DNA from: Leisingera sp. SS27
GTDB taxonomy: Bacteria > Pseudomonadota > Alphaproteobacteria > Rhodobacterales > Rhodobacteraceae
Assembly: GCF_028368855.1 (NCBI RefSeq)
Contig: NZ_JAQNCY010000004.1
Coordinates: forward strand, 62,001-126,000
Length of the DNA stretch: 64,000 bases
Direction: 5' to 3'
In this document: positions 44,130 to 53,123 of the stretch, piece by piece
Layout of the letters: every line of letters begins with the position of its first letter
Position numbering within the stretch: position 1 is the stretch's first letter
Position numbers and translations under genes: made by a program
The notes under the pieces: model-generated
Databases searched by the model: none
What the model saw: only the letters and a program-made list of their open reading frames with translations
What the model was told of the DNA's origin: nothing

Positions 44130-45077
44130 ATGACTGACCGCCTGCCTCCGCTCACCGCTTTGCGCGCCTTTGACGCCGCTGCACGCCACATGTCCTTTGC
44201 CAAGGCGGCAGATGAGTTGAACGTGACCCCTGCGGCGCTGTCGTTTCAGATCAAGTCGCTGGAGGAGCATCTGGGCCAGCCGCTGTTCCGCCGCCTGAAC
44301 CGGGCGGTGGAGCTGACCGAGGCGGGCGAGACGCTGGCACCCGGCGCGGCCGAGGGCTTCCGCACATTGGGCCAGGCCTGGCAAAGCACCCGGCGGCTGC
44401 TGGATGAAACCACGCTGACGGTGACGGCAGGCCCTGCGCTGACGGCAAAGTGGCTGGCGCCGCGGCTGTTCGAGTTTGCCCGCAGCCACCCGGAGATCGA
44501 GCTGCGCTTGTCAGCCTCTCTCAAGGTGGTGGACCTGCGCCGCGGCGATGTGGATGTGGCAATCCGCTTTGGCGTGTCAGACGACGTGGGGCTTGCCTCT
44601 TATGGCACCCGGCCCGATTGGCTGACGCCGGTGATGACGCCTGAGATGCATGAGCAATTCCCCACCCCGGAATCGCTGATGAACGCGCCCCTGATTTTTG
44701 ACGATTCCATCAGCAAGGTGGCACCGGGGTGCGACTGGCCAACCTGGTTCCAGGCGGCGGGGGTTGGCTTCACCCCCACCAGCGGAACCCATTTTTCAGC
44801 CCCCGATCATGCCATCGATGCCGCCTGTGCGGGCCTTGGCGTGGCGCTGGGGCGGAGGCCGCTGATCATCAAGGACGTGCGCGAGGGGCGGCTGGTGGCA
44901 CCCTTCAAGATCGCCATCCAATCCGACGCGCGGTTCCGTTTCCTGTGTCTGCCGGAAGCCAAGGACAGGCCGCAGATTGCAGCCTTCCGCGACTGGTACT
45001 TTGCGGAGATCGAGAAAACCGCGCATATGTGGGGCGACATCAAGATTATTCCGATTCAGGATCTGCAATCCCAATGA
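44130..45077 (+). CDS. LysR family transcriptional regulator (GcvA type)
   Basis: A 315-residue LysR regulator. The preferred start at 44130, MTDRLPPLTALRAFDAAARH, is the family N-terminus; an ORF from 44061 adds an atypical leader. The helix-turn-helix region reads MSFAKAADELNVTPAALSFQIKSLEEHLG, and the DRLPPLTALRAFDAAARH beginning is typical of the GcvA-like subgroup. The effector domain follows (LTAKWLAPRLFEFARSHPEI). It is coupled to the exporter gene by an ATGA overlap and divergent from the 49-aa gene. Confidence 0.88.
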   Translation: MTDRLPPLTALRAFDAAARHMSFAKAADELNVTPAALSFQIKSLEEHLGQPLFRRLNRAVELTEAGETLAPGAAEGFRTLGQAWQSTRRLLDETTLTVTAGPALTAKWLAPRLFEFARSHPEIELRLSASLKVVDLRRGDVDVAIRFGVSDDVGLASYGTRPDWLTPVMTPEMHEQFPTPESLMNAPLIFDDSISKVAPGCDWPTWFQAAGVGFTPTSGTHFSAPDHAIDAACAGLGVALGRRPLIIKDVREGRLVAPFKIAIQSDARFRFLCLPEAKDRPQIAAFRDWYFAEIEKTAHMWGDIKIIPIQDLQSQ

Positions 45078-45937
45078 CCAAGACCCGCGCGACCGCCATT
45101 GGCTTCATCGCTGTTTTGCTGTGGGCGCTGCTGGCGCTGCTGACTGTCGGCTCGGAACCCACCCCGCCGCTGCTGCTGAATGCACTGTGTTTCACCATTG
45201 GCGGCACGCTGGGGATCATCTGGACCGCAGCGTCGGGCAAGCTGAAACAGCTGCGCCATGTGCCGGTGCGGGTCTACATCTTCGGCACGATTGGCCTGTT
45301 TGGCTATCACGCGCTCTACTTCTCCGCGCTGCGGCTGGCCCCGGCGGCAGAGGCCGGGCTGATTGCCTACCTGTGGCCGCTGCTGATCGTGCTGTTTTCC
45401 GGCCTCTTGCCCGGCGAAAGGCTGAAGGCAGGGCATCTGATCGGTGCGGTCCTGGGCTTTGCCGGGGCAGCCACCATCATTTCCGGCGGCGGCGGCGGGT
45501 TTGAGGCGCAGTATCTGCCGGGCTACGGGCTGGCGCTGCTGTGCGCGCTGACATGGTCCGGCTACTCGGTGCTGTCGCGGCTGGTGGGCAGCGCGCCGAC
45601 CAGTTCGGTTGCGGTGTTCTGCCTGGCGACCGCCGCGGCTTCCTGGGGGCTGCATTTCGCGCTGGAGGAAACCGTGTGGCCTGCGGGCACGCTGGGCTGG
45701 GCCTCCACCCTGCTGCTGGGCCTCGGCCCCGTCGGGCTGGCGTTTTATGTCTGGGATATCGGCGTCAAGCAGGGCGACATTCAGATGCTTGGCACCAGCT
45801 CTTACGCGGCACCGCTGCTGTCGACGCTGATCCTGGTCTTGGCGGGGATTGCCGCGGCCTCCTGGGGGCTGGCGCTGGCGGCAGCGCTGATCACTGGCGG
45901 GGCGCTAATTGCGGCGCGGGCCAGTGCCGGCAAATAG
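45074..45937 (+). CDS. EamA/DMT family exporter (YddG-like)
   Basis: A 287-residue protein with ten predicted membrane helices and two EamA repeats. It starts MTKTRATAIGFIAVLLWALL, a beginning shared with YddG-type aromatic amino acid exporters. Other motifs are AALRLAPAAEAGLIAYLWPLLIVLFSG and a C-terminal helix region LGTSSYAAPLLSTLILVLAG. It is expressed with the LysR gene (4-base overlap), so the regulator probably controls its own operon. Amino acid export is an inference from family. Confidence 0.85.
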   Translation: MTKTRATAIGFIAVLLWALLALLTVGSEPTPPLLLNALCFTIGGTLGIIWTAASGKLKQLRHVPVRVYIFGTIGLFGYHALYFSALRLAPAAEAGLIAYLWPLLIVLFSGLLPGERLKAGHLIGAVLGFAGAATIISGGGGGFEAQYLPGYGLALLCALTWSGYSVLSRLVGSAPTSSVAVFCLATAAASWGLHFALEETVWPAGTLGWASTLLLGLGPVGLAFYVWDIGVKQGDIQMLGTSSYAAPLLSTLILVLAGIAAASWGLALAAALITGGALIAARASAGK

Positions 45938-45941
45938 TCCT

Positions 45942-45978
45942 GGAAACAAAAAGAGGGCCGCCGCTCTGGCAGGCCCTC
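45942..45978 (-). terminator. Intrinsic terminator of the YdcH gene
   Basis: On the minus strand GAGGGCC (45978-45972) pairs with GGCCCTC (45959-45953) across a 12-base loop, followed by TTTTTGTTT. It also lies directly downstream of the EamA gene and may act both ways. Confidence 0.8.
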
Positions 45979-46016
45979 CCGTTGACTGTGCCGGTCTATG
46001 ACCCGGCGGGAACTCT

Positions 46017-46190
46017 TCAGACGGCTTCAGCTGTCAGGCGCGTGATCTCTTCCTTCAGCTTCAGCTTCTGCTTTTTCATTGCTGCGATTTCCAGATCGTC
46101 GGTACTGGGCGATCGTTGGGCCTGTTCCACTTCCATGCTCAGATGCTCGTGCTTCTTCTTAAGTTCGGTCAGATGCGAGCTGAGGCTCAT
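46017..46190 (-). CDS. YdcH family (DUF465) small coiled-coil protein
   Basis: A 57-residue protein starting MSLSSHLTELKKKHEHLSME, followed by LEIAAMKKQKLKLKEEITRL. This is the YdcH/DUF465 pattern, a short antiparallel helical hairpin rich in Lys/Glu. The start at 46190 has AAGGAGG upstream; a longer ORF is unlikely. Such proteins are common in proteobacteria and their function is unknown. The gene is monocistronic and has its own terminator. Confidence 0.85.
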   Translation of the reverse strand: MSLSSHLTELKKKHEHLSMEVEQAQRSPSTDDLEIAAMKKQKLKLKEEITRLTAEAV

Positions 46191-46424
46191 GGTAACCCTC
46201 CTTTTTTGAGCTAGATGTGTTTGACAGGAAGAGTGGAGCATATGTTTCCGCGTCTGTCACGCTGCAGCCGCACTATTTTTGTCATGAAATTTTCATATCG
46301 GCTATGCGCCGCGCATTTTGCCGCAGCGTGCAGCGCGTTTTTGCAGAAAACCGGGCGCGCAGATTCACCACAGGTTGAAACGGTTAGGCGGCAATCCCAC
46401 ATTGGCGCGGCTGCTGAAAGGGCC

Positions 46425-47192
46425 TCAGCGGGGCCAGGGCAAGGCGGCGCCGTCGCGCAGGATGGCGCTGATTTCGTGGCGGTAGCTCTCCCCATCACGC
46501 TCATGCCGGCTGCCTTCGTGCAGAATCAGCGGCGCATGCAGACGGAAATCCGCCCGTCCGCCCTTACGGGCGCGCAGGATCACCAGCTCCGCGGCGCGGG
46601 AATGGCGCGGCGCCAGCGGCAGCACCTCTATAGACCCCAGAACGCCGCTGCAGCCCGCCAGCATGTCCGGCAGCCGGTCGGCACGCTGGATCATGTGCAA
46701 GTAGCCCTTGGGTGCAAGGCGGCGGGCAGAGGCGGCGATCCAATCCGCCAGCGGCGTGCCCTCCCCCAGGGCCACCTTGCGGCCATCGTCGCGGGCCTGG
46801 CTGTGGGCGCCGGCCTTGTAATAGGGCGGGTTGGCGATGACGTGGTGGAACTGGCGCTGCTTCAGCGCCTCCGGCAGGGCAGAAAGATCGGCTTCAAACA
46901 CTTCGGCGTCCTGACCGTTTGCTTGGGCGTTGCGCCGGGCAAGGTCCGCATATGGCGCCTGCAGCTCCACTCCGGCCAGCGCCAGTCCGGGCACCCGCGC
47001 ACCAAGGCACAGCAGCGCCTGCCCGGCACCGCAGCCAAGCTCCAGCACCGCCTCCCCCGCCCGCGCGGGAACCGCGGCCGCCAGCAGAACCGGGTCCACC
47101 CCGGCGCGGTAGCCGCGCACGGGCTGCCACAGCTGCACCCTGCCGCCGAGGAAACCGTTGCGGGTCAGCTCATCATCAGAGAAGCAGGTCAT
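46425..47192 (-). CDS. Class I SAM methyltransferase, TrmN6-like
   Basis: A 255-residue methyltransferase with an N-terminal FLGGRVQLWQPVRGYRAGVDPVLLAAA, SAM-binding VLELGCGAGQALL and the catalytic ANPPYY motif. The N-P-P-Y tetrad and the RxGxD-type start are those of tRNA1(Val) adenine-37 N6-methyltransferase and related N6-adenine enzymes. The substrate is inferred from family only. It overlaps the DUF2007 gene by four bases (ATGA), so the two form a small operon. Confidence 0.82.
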   Translation of the reverse strand: MTCFSDDELTRNGFLGGRVQLWQPVRGYRAGVDPVLLAAAVPARAGEAVLELGCGAGQALLCLGARVPGLALAGVELQAPYADLARRNAQANGQDAEVFEADLSALPEALKQRQFHHVIANPPYYKAGAHSQARDDGRKVALGEGTPLADWIAASARRLAPKGYLHMIQRADRLPDMLAGCSGVLGSIEVLPLAPRHSRAAELVILRARKGGRADFRLHAPLILHEGSRHERDGESYRHEISAILRDGAALPWPR

Positions 47193-47404
47193 CTGCCCAG
47201 CGGGATTTCATTGTCGCGCATCACGATCACGGCATCGTCATAGTCATCCTCGTGAACCATCAGACGGCGCGGGAAAATTCCGATCCTGCCTTCCAGGATG
47301 CTCATATTTACGTCCATTTGAAAGCAGTCTATATCCTCACCCTCAAGGAGGGCTGAGGCAAAGGCCATGATCGTCGGATCGGTGCTGCGCAGAAGCTCTT
47401 TCAT
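47189..47404 (-). CDS. DUF2007 family small protein
   Basis: A 71-residue protein: MKELLRSTDPTIMAFASALL, then EGEDIDCFQMDVNMSILEG and RIGIFPRRLMVHEDDYDDA. The pattern of an N-terminal ExL(L/I)R strand, a helix with ALLEGxxI and a (R/K)LxVxxxDxxxA end matches DUF2007, small PII-like signalling-fold proteins. It lies 57 bases from the divergent prenyl synthase start and overlaps the methyltransferase start. Confidence 0.8.
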   Translation of the reverse strand: MKELLRSTDPTIMAFASALLEGEDIDCFQMDVNMSILEGRIGIFPRRLMVHEDDYDDAVIVMRDNEIPLGR

Positions 47405-47461
47405 GGGGATGGATCTAAGGGCAAGCCGTCCCCCTTGTCGAGACTTGCGAGCGGGAAAGTG

Positions 47462-48460
47462 ATGGACCAAGTGATGACCAGGAAACCGCATGAGATGCTG
47501 GCCGCAACGCTGAGCCAGGAGCTGGATGCGGTGAACGCGCTGATCCGCACCCGGATGGCCTCCAAGCACGCGCCGCGCATTCCCGAGGTGACCGCGCATC
47601 TGGTCGAGGCCGGCGGCAAGCGGCTGCGGCCGATGCTGACGCTGGCAGCGGCGCGGCTTTGCGGCTACGAGGGCGACCACCACCTGAAACTGGCCGCGAC
47701 GGTGGAATTCATCCACACGGCCACCCTGCTGCATGACGATGTGGTCGACGAGAGCGCCCAGCGGCGCGGCCGCCCGACAGCGAACCTTCTGTGGGACAAC
47801 AAGAGTTCCGTTCTGGTGGGCGACTACCTGTTTGCCCGCAGTTTCCAGCTGATGGTGGAGACCGAGAGCCTGCGAGTGCTGGACATTCTGGCCAATGCCT
47901 CAGCCACCATTGCCGAGGGCGAGGTGCTGCAGATGACCGCCGCGTCGAACCTGAAAACCGATGAAGACGTCTATCTGCAGGTGGTGCGCGGCAAGACCGC
48001 GGCGCTGTTCTCGGCCGCGACCGAGGTGGGCGGAGTGATTGCCGGCGCACCGGAGGAACAGGTGAAGGCGCTGTTCGACTATGGCGATGCGCTGGGGATT
48101 GCTTTCCAGATTGCCGATGACCTGCTGGATTACCAGGGCGACAGCAAGGCAACCGGCAAGAACGTCGGCGACGATTTCCGCGAGCGCAAGCTGACCCTGC
48201 CGGTGATCAAGGCGGTGGCGCAGGCGAGTGATGAGGAGCGTGCGTTCTGGACCCGCACCATCGAGAAGGGCAAGCAGGAAGACGGCGACCTGGAGCAGGC
48301 GCTGGCGCTGATGGCGAAATACAAGACGCTGGAAGCCACCCGCGCGGATGCCTATGGCTGGGCCGCCAAGGCGCGGGCTGCGCTGGAGGTTCTGCCGGAC
48401 CACGAGATCCGCACCATGCTGAGCGATCTGGCTGATTACGTGGTTTCGCGGCTGAATTGA
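47462..48460 (+). CDS. Long-chain polyprenyl diphosphate synthase
   Basis: A 332-residue trans-prenyltransferase of the octaprenyl/decaprenyl type (IspB/DdsA). It contains GGKRLRPMLTLAAARL, the first Asp-rich motif LLHDDVVDESAQRRGRPT (Asp92, Asp93, Asp96), the second QIADDLLDYQGD, and the family C-terminus. It makes the side chain of ubiquinone; most alphaproteobacteria use decaprenyl, but chain length cannot be read here. The ATG at 47462 is preferred to a TTG at 47435. It is divergent from the DUF2007 gene and converges with ispE across a repeat. Confidence 0.9.
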   Translation: MDQVMTRKPHEMLAATLSQELDAVNALIRTRMASKHAPRIPEVTAHLVEAGGKRLRPMLTLAAARLCGYEGDHHLKLAATVEFIHTATLLHDDVVDESAQRRGRPTANLLWDNKSSVLVGDYLFARSFQLMVETESLRVLDILANASATIAEGEVLQMTAASNLKTDEDVYLQVVRGKTAALFSAATEVGGVIAGAPEEQVKALFDYGDALGIAFQIADDLLDYQGDSKATGKNVGDDFRERKLTLPVIKAVAQASDEERAFWTRTIEKGKQEDGDLEQALALMAKYKTLEATRADAYGWAAKARAALEVLPDHEIRTMLSDLADYVVSRLN

Positions 48461-48470
48461 CACCGGGCCA

Positions 48471-48619
48471 GGGGGCGCTGCCCCCTCGGTCTTTCCGGCC
48501 TCAGCCCCGGAGTATCCCCACAAAGGTGAATAGGCATAGCCGTGCCGCGCTGTGCGTCAGCACGGCGCGCGGCCCAACGGCGGGCAAGCATCTGTGATGC
48601 GCCGGCCCGCAGGCGGGAG
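48471..48619 (+). repeat. Dispersed intergenic repeat element, copy A
   Basis: The element has the hairpin GGGGGC-GCT-GCCCCC (48471-48485), then GGCCTCAGCCCCGGAGTAT leading into CACAAAGGTGAA, and a long GC-rich block with GTCAGCACGGCGC, GGCCCAACGGCGGGCAAGCA and the small hairpin GCATC-TGT-GATGC. Its 48510-48619 part aligns with 55890-55997 over almost the whole length. It fills the space between two converging genes. Confidence 0.75.
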
Positions 48620-48642
48620 ATCCCTGTGAACAAAGGGGCGGT

Positions 48643-49464
48643 TCAAGTCAGGGTGACTGCGCTGCACCACCACTCGGGATGCTCTGCGCCGATTTCATAG
48701 GCGGCCATATGGGCGGCCTTTTTGGTGGGGTAGAGCGCAAAGCAGGTGGCGCCCGAGCCGGACATGCGAGCGAGCAGAGACTGGCGGGAGTTGCGCAGAT
48801 CCGACAGAACCCGCTCTATCTCAGGTGCAACTGTGATGGCCGGGGTCTCCAGGTCGTTGCGCTGCTCTGCCAGCCAGATGGCACACTCATCAGCCGAGCT
48901 GAAGGACGGGATGACGTCTGGCATTGGCGGGTTCTGTCGTGAGGCGAGTGCCGAAAAAACCGGGCCGGTGGGCACATGCGCGCCTGGATTGACCAGAAGC
49001 GCGTGCAGTTCAGGCAACTCCACCGGCGTGACCTGGCCGCCGATGCCCTGCATCCGGGAGGCGCGCGCCGCCATGCAGACCGGGACGTCAGCGCCAAGTG
49101 TCAGCGGCAAGTCTGCGGGGATGCTGGCGCCCTGCCCCGCCAGCGTGCGCAACACTGCAGCGGCATCCGATGACCCGCCGCCGATGCCCGCCCCGTGCGG
49201 CAGCTGCTTGTCCAGGCTGATATGTCCGGTCCAGCCCGCACCCTCGGCGGCTTTCCAAACCAGGTTACGCTGATCGGAAGGCACGCCCTCTGCAAACAGG
49301 CCGGAGACCTCGAGCGACAGCTCCGGTCCCGGCTCCAGTTGCAGACGGTCGCCGGTATCGGCAAAGACCACCAGCGAATCCAGCAGGTGATAGCCGTCCT
49401 CGCGGCGGCCGGTCACATGCAGGGTCAGGTTGATCTTGGCGGGTGCTGCGACCTCAGCCGCCAT
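48643..49464 (-). CDS. ispE: 4-diphosphocytidyl-2-C-methyl-D-erythritol kinase
   Basis: A 273-residue GHMP-family kinase of the MEP isoprenoid pathway. It starts near MAAEVAAPAKINLTLHVTGR, has the ATP-binding PHGAGIGGGSSDAAAVLRTL and a C-terminal MSGSGATCFALYPTKKAA. The length is typical. It overlaps the preceding TPR gene by 11 bases and lies close to the polyprenyl synthase gene, which uses the same isoprenoid precursors. Confidence 0.95.
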   Translation of the reverse strand: MAAEVAAPAKINLTLHVTGRREDGYHLLDSLVVFADTGDRLQLEPGPELSLEVSGLFAEGVPSDQRNLVWKAAEGAGWTGHISLDKQLPHGAGIGGGSSDAAAVLRTLAGQGASIPADLPLTLGADVPVCMAARASRMQGIGGQVTPVELPELHALLVNPGAHVPTGPVFSALASRQNPPMPDVIPSFSSADECAIWLAEQRNDLETPAITVAPEIERVLSDLRNSRQSLLARMSGSGATCFALYPTKKAAHMAAYEIGAEHPEWWCSAVTLT

Positions 49465-51169
49465 TGGCCACCTTCAGGGGCTGGGCGCCTTCCTCGGCCA
49501 GAACCGCGTCGAGGCCCACGTCCAGCTTGCGGCGGATGCGCTCGGGGTCGGCTTCGCCGTCGGTGTCCTCCGGGTCGATGAAGGAGAGCGCCCGTTTCCA
49601 CTGGAATTCCGCCTCCCGCTCGCGGCCCACGGCCCAGTAGACATCGCCCAGGTGGTCATTGACCACCGGATCCACCGGCATCAGCTCCACCGCGCGCTCC
49701 ATATGGGCGACGGCCTCCTCAAACTTGCCCATGCGGTAGAGCACCCAGCCGAGGGAGTCGACGATGAAGCCTGAATCCGGCCGGGCCGCAACGGCGCGTT
49801 CGATCATGTCCAGGGCCTCGTCCAGCTTGCTGCTTTTCTCGACCAGCGAATAGCCGAGGTAGTTCAGCACTTGCGGCCGGTTCGGGTCCAGATCCAGCGA
49901 GGCACGGAAGTCGGCCTCAGCCTGCGGCCATTGGTCCAGCCGTTCGTGGCAGATGCCGCGGGCATAGAACAGGAACCAGCGGCTGGAGGAGTCTTCAGGC
50001 GTCTTGTCCAGCGCCTTGTCATAGGCGCGGGCGGCGGCGGCATAATCTTCCTGCTGGCGCAGGAGGTCGCCAAGGCTGATGTAGACGCTGGGCTGATCCG
50101 GGAAGTCGCGGGCGAGTTTCTCCAGCACTTCAATGGCGGCGTCCGGCTTGGCGGCGCGGCGCAGCGCCTCGGCGCGGCCCATTTCGGCGGCGTGATAGTC
50201 CGGATGGCTGCTCGGCACCTGCTTGTAGGTGGCGACCGACAATTCATACCGGCCCAGCTGGTCAAGCAGACCTGCACTGAGCAGTATGGCATCCACATGA
50301 TCCGGGCGCAGCGAGGACGCCATGCGGGCATACATCAGAACATAGTCATTGGCGGTATCGCCGTTCAGTGCCGCACCAAGGGTGAAGAACACCTCGGCAA
50401 TGCCCTCCTGCGGGCTGGGAGCGATGGTATAGGCGAGGGTTTTCCCAGCAGCGAGCTGCGCGTCCAGCGCCTCAAGGCCCGGATCAAGGCTGCTGCCGAA
50501 TGCTGCGGCCAGCGCCTCCCGGGCATCGTCATTACGGTTCAGCTGTGACAGGATCTGCACCCGCGCCACCGCGGCGCGCCGGCTGAGGGTGGCAAGGCGG
50601 CCGTCCTCGGCGGCAAACAGCGCCTCTGCCCCGCCGTAGTCACCGGCAGAGGCCAGCGCCAGGGCGCGGTGATAGAGCACGAAGGGTTTCAGGCTGCCGT
50701 CCTTGGCAAGCCGGTCAAAGGTTTCCAGCGCGCTGGAGACGGAGCCCGCGCCGACATGGGCCCAGCCTTGCAGAAGGCCGTCCACGAGCGGATGGATCGC
50801 TTCCCGCTCCAGATCACGGTCCAGGATCGCCTGATAGTCGCCTTTGGCGGCAAGACCGCCCGCCAGAACGATATTGGCAACCTGGCTGCGGGCACCGGTC
50901 TGGCGCAGCCGTTCGGCAACCGGCACCGCAAGTTCCGCCTTGCCCATCGCCAGCTGGGCGAACACCACATTTTCCATCAGGAGCGGGTTCTGCGGGTCAC
51001 GTGCCAGCGCCTGGGTGTAGTAGAGCGCCGCGGCGGCAAAGTCGCTGCCGTAGGTCGCGGCCCGTCCGGCCAGATAGGATCCTGCCAGTCCTTCGGCCTG
51101 CACGGCAGGTGCGGCGGATGCGGCCATGAGGGCCGCACAGGACAGGGTGCGAAGAATGGATACGGGCAC
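49454..51169 (-). CDS. Secreted tetratricopeptide repeat protein
   Basis: A 571-residue protein with a signal peptide (VPVSILRTLSCAALMAASAA) and many TPR units covering most of the mature sequence, such as AEADFRASLDLDPNRPQVLNYLG and IVDSLGWVLYRMGKFEEAV. The GTG at 51169 is chosen because GAGGGG lies upstream; a second GTG at 51184 is possible. It probably assembles protein partners in the periplasm or outer-membrane periphery. It is translationally linked to ispE by an 11-base overlap, a conserved arrangement in Rhodobacteraceae. Exact role unknown. Confidence 0.85.
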   Translation of the reverse strand: MPVSILRTLSCAALMAASAAPAVQAEGLAGSYLAGRAATYGSDFAAAALYYTQALARDPQNPLLMENVVFAQLAMGKAELAVPVAERLRQTGARSQVANIVLAGGLAAKGDYQAILDRDLEREAIHPLVDGLLQGWAHVGAGSVSSALETFDRLAKDGSLKPFVLYHRALALASAGDYGGAEALFAAEDGRLATLSRRAAVARVQILSQLNRNDDAREALAAAFGSSLDPGLEALDAQLAAGKTLAYTIAPSPQEGIAEVFFTLGAALNGDTANDYVLMYARMASSLRPDHVDAILLSAGLLDQLGRYELSVATYKQVPSSHPDYHAAEMGRAEALRRAAKPDAAIEVLEKLARDFPDQPSVYISLGDLLRQQEDYAAAARAYDKALDKTPEDSSSRWFLFYARGICHERLDQWPQAEADFRASLDLDPNRPQVLNYLGYSLVEKSSKLDEALDMIERAVAARPDSGFIVDSLGWVLYRMGKFEEAVAHMERAVELMPVDPVVNDHLGDVYWAVGREREAEFQWKRALSFIDPEDTDGEADPERIRRKLDVGLDAVLAEEGAQPLKVANGG

Positions 51170-51241
51170 TGGGGATCCCCTCACGGTTTACTGCTCTTGC
51201 TCTTCTAAGAAAGCGTAGTGCGGCGCCCGTCAACACGCAAT

Positions 51242-51263
51242 GGGGCGGTCCAAGGACCGCCCC
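51242..51263 (-). terminator. Terminator-like hairpin after ETF-QO
   Basis: GGGGCGGTCC (51242-51251) and GGACCGCCCC (51254-51263) form a perfect 10-bp inverted repeat. On the minus strand the tail is only ATTG, so termination strength is uncertain. It lies 42 bases after the gene at 51305. Confidence 0.6.
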
Positions 51264-51304
51264 ACAAAATCCGGCGAAACCACGCCGAAATGCTAACGTT
51301 CCCG

Positions 51305-52954
51305 TTACATGTTCGGGTAGTTCGGGCCGTCGCCGCCCTGCGGCGTGGTCCAGGTGATGTTCTGGGACGGGTCCTTGATGTCGCAGGTCTTGCAGTGGAC
51401 GCAGTTCTGGAAGTTCACCACGAACTCCGGCTTGCCGTCCTTTTCGACCACCTCGTAGACGCCGGCCGGGCAGTAGCGCTGCGCCGGTTCCGCGAATTTC
51501 GGCAGGTTGACCGAGATCGGGGTGTCCTCATTGCCCAGGCGCAGGTGGCAGGGCTGGCTTTCCTCGTGGTTGGTCATCGAGAAGCTGACGTTGGTCAGGC
51601 GGTCGAAGGACAGCACGCCATCGGGCTTGGGGTAGTCGATGGGCTTGTGCTTGGAGGCTTCCTCTGTCGCCTCGGCGTCGTTCTTGCCGTGGCCCAGAGT
51701 GCCAAACAGCGAGAAGCCGAAGAGGTTGTTGGTCCACATGTCCAGGCCGCCAAAGGCCAGCGACGCGGTGAGGCCCCATTTGGACCACATCGGCTTGACG
51801 TTGCGGACCATCTTGAGGTCCTTGCCGATGGCGCCTTCACGTACGTCGGCCTCATAGGCGGTCAGCTCGTCACCCGAACGCTCGGCCTTGATCGCGTCAA
51901 AGGCGGCTTCGGCTGCGGCCTTGCCCGACAACATCGCGTTGTGGTTGCCCTTGATGCGCGGCACGTTGACCATGCCCGCGGAGCAGCCCAGCAGGGCCAC
52001 GCCAGGGGCCACCAGCTTCGGCATCGACTGCCAGCCGCCCTCGGTGATGGCACGGGCGCCGTAGGCCACGCGCTTGCCGCCCTTCAGCAGGTCGGCGACC
52101 ACCGGATGGTGCTTGAAGCGCTGGAATTCCATGTAGGGGAACAGATGCGGGTTCTTGTAGTTCAGGTGCACCACGAAGCCCACGTAAACCTGGTTGTTGT
52201 CCAGGTGGTAGATGAACGAGCCGCCGCCCGCGTTGGATCCCAGCGGCCAGCCCATGGTGTGGGTGACGGTGCCTTCCTTGTGCTTGGCCGGGTCGATCTC
52301 CCAGATCTCTTTCATGCCGACGCCGTACTTCTGCGGCTCCTTGCCGTCAGAGAGGCCGTATTTGGCAATCACTTCCTTGGACAGCGAGCCGCGCACGCCT
52401 TCTGAGAGGAAGACGTATTTGCCGTGCAGCTCCATGCCGGGCTCGTAAGACGGGCCGGGGGTGCCGTCGGCGTTCTTGCCGAACTCGCCGGCAACCACGC
52501 CCTTCACTTCGCCGTTGTCGCCATAGACCAGTTCCGAGCACGCCATGCCCGGGAAGATCTCGACACCCATTTCCTCAGCCTGCTCCGCCATCCAGCGGCA
52601 GACGTTGCCCATGGAGACAATGTAGTTGCCATGGTTGTTCATCAGCGGCGGCATCGGGAAGTTGGGGATGCGGACCTGGCCGGCCTCGCCCAGCATCAGG
52701 AAGTTGTCTTCCTTGACCTCGACGTTAAGCGGCGCGCCCTTTTCCTTCCAGTCGGGGATCAAGGCGTTCAGGCCGCAAGGATCCAGCACCGCGCCGGACA
52801 GGATGTGCGCGCCCACCTCGGAGCCTTTTTCCAGAACCACGACCTGCAGGTCGGCGTCCAGCTGCTTCAGTCGGATGGCCGCAGACAAACCAGCAGGGCC
52901 GGCCCCGACGATCACCACGTCGTATTCCATCGCTTCGCGTTCAATCTCGGCCAT
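51305..52954 (-). CDS. Electron transfer flavoprotein-ubiquinone oxidoreductase
   Basis: A 549-residue membrane-associated flavoprotein that passes electrons from ETF to ubiquinone, linking acyl-CoA and other dehydrogenases to the respiratory chain. It has the FAD fold VIVGAGPAGLSAAIRLKQL, the hydrophobic loop LMNNHGNYIVSMGN, ALLGCSAGMVNVPRIKGNHNA, and the C-terminal 4Fe-4S site FVVNFQNCVHCKTCDIKDP. The length matches the family. It is monocistronic here. The E. coli FixC-type homologue is shorter. Confidence 0.95.
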   Translation of the reverse strand: MAEIEREAMEYDVVIVGAGPAGLSAAIRLKQLDADLQVVVLEKGSEVGAHILSGAVLDPCGLNALIPDWKEKGAPLNVEVKEDNFLMLGEAGQVRIPNFPMPPLMNNHGNYIVSMGNVCRWMAEQAEEMGVEIFPGMACSELVYGDNGEVKGVVAGEFGKNADGTPGPSYEPGMELHGKYVFLSEGVRGSLSKEVIAKYGLSDGKEPQKYGVGMKEIWEIDPAKHKEGTVTHTMGWPLGSNAGGGSFIYHLDNNQVYVGFVVHLNYKNPHLFPYMEFQRFKHHPVVADLLKGGKRVAYGARAITEGGWQSMPKLVAPGVALLGCSAGMVNVPRIKGNHNAMLSGKAAAEAAFDAIKAERSGDELTAYEADVREGAIGKDLKMVRNVKPMWSKWGLTASLAFGGLDMWTNNLFGFSLFGTLGHGKNDAEATEEASKHKPIDYPKPDGVLSFDRLTNVSFSMTNHEESQPCHLRLGNEDTPISVNLPKFAEPAQRYCPAGVYEVVEKDGKPEFVVNFQNCVHCKTCDIKDPSQNITWTTPQGGDGPNYPNM

Positions 52955-53123
52955 TTGCGGCGCTCCTTGGCTTTCTATTCGCTACCGGCCCCACAGGGTC
53001 ATGCGGGCGCAATTTTCTTTCGCGGCTGCTTAGCGTTTGGCGCCCCCTTGGGTCAATCCAAACTCCGCGTCAAACACCTGTAAAACAGGCAACTGAGACA
53101 AAAAGTGCGTCCATTTTCGTCAC

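Noticed and set aside
46215-46424. Short plus-strand frame in the gap after the YdcH gene
   Set aside because: It continues as antisense of the methyltransferase gene and is Arg/Cys-rich; no family pattern or convincing ribosome binding site.
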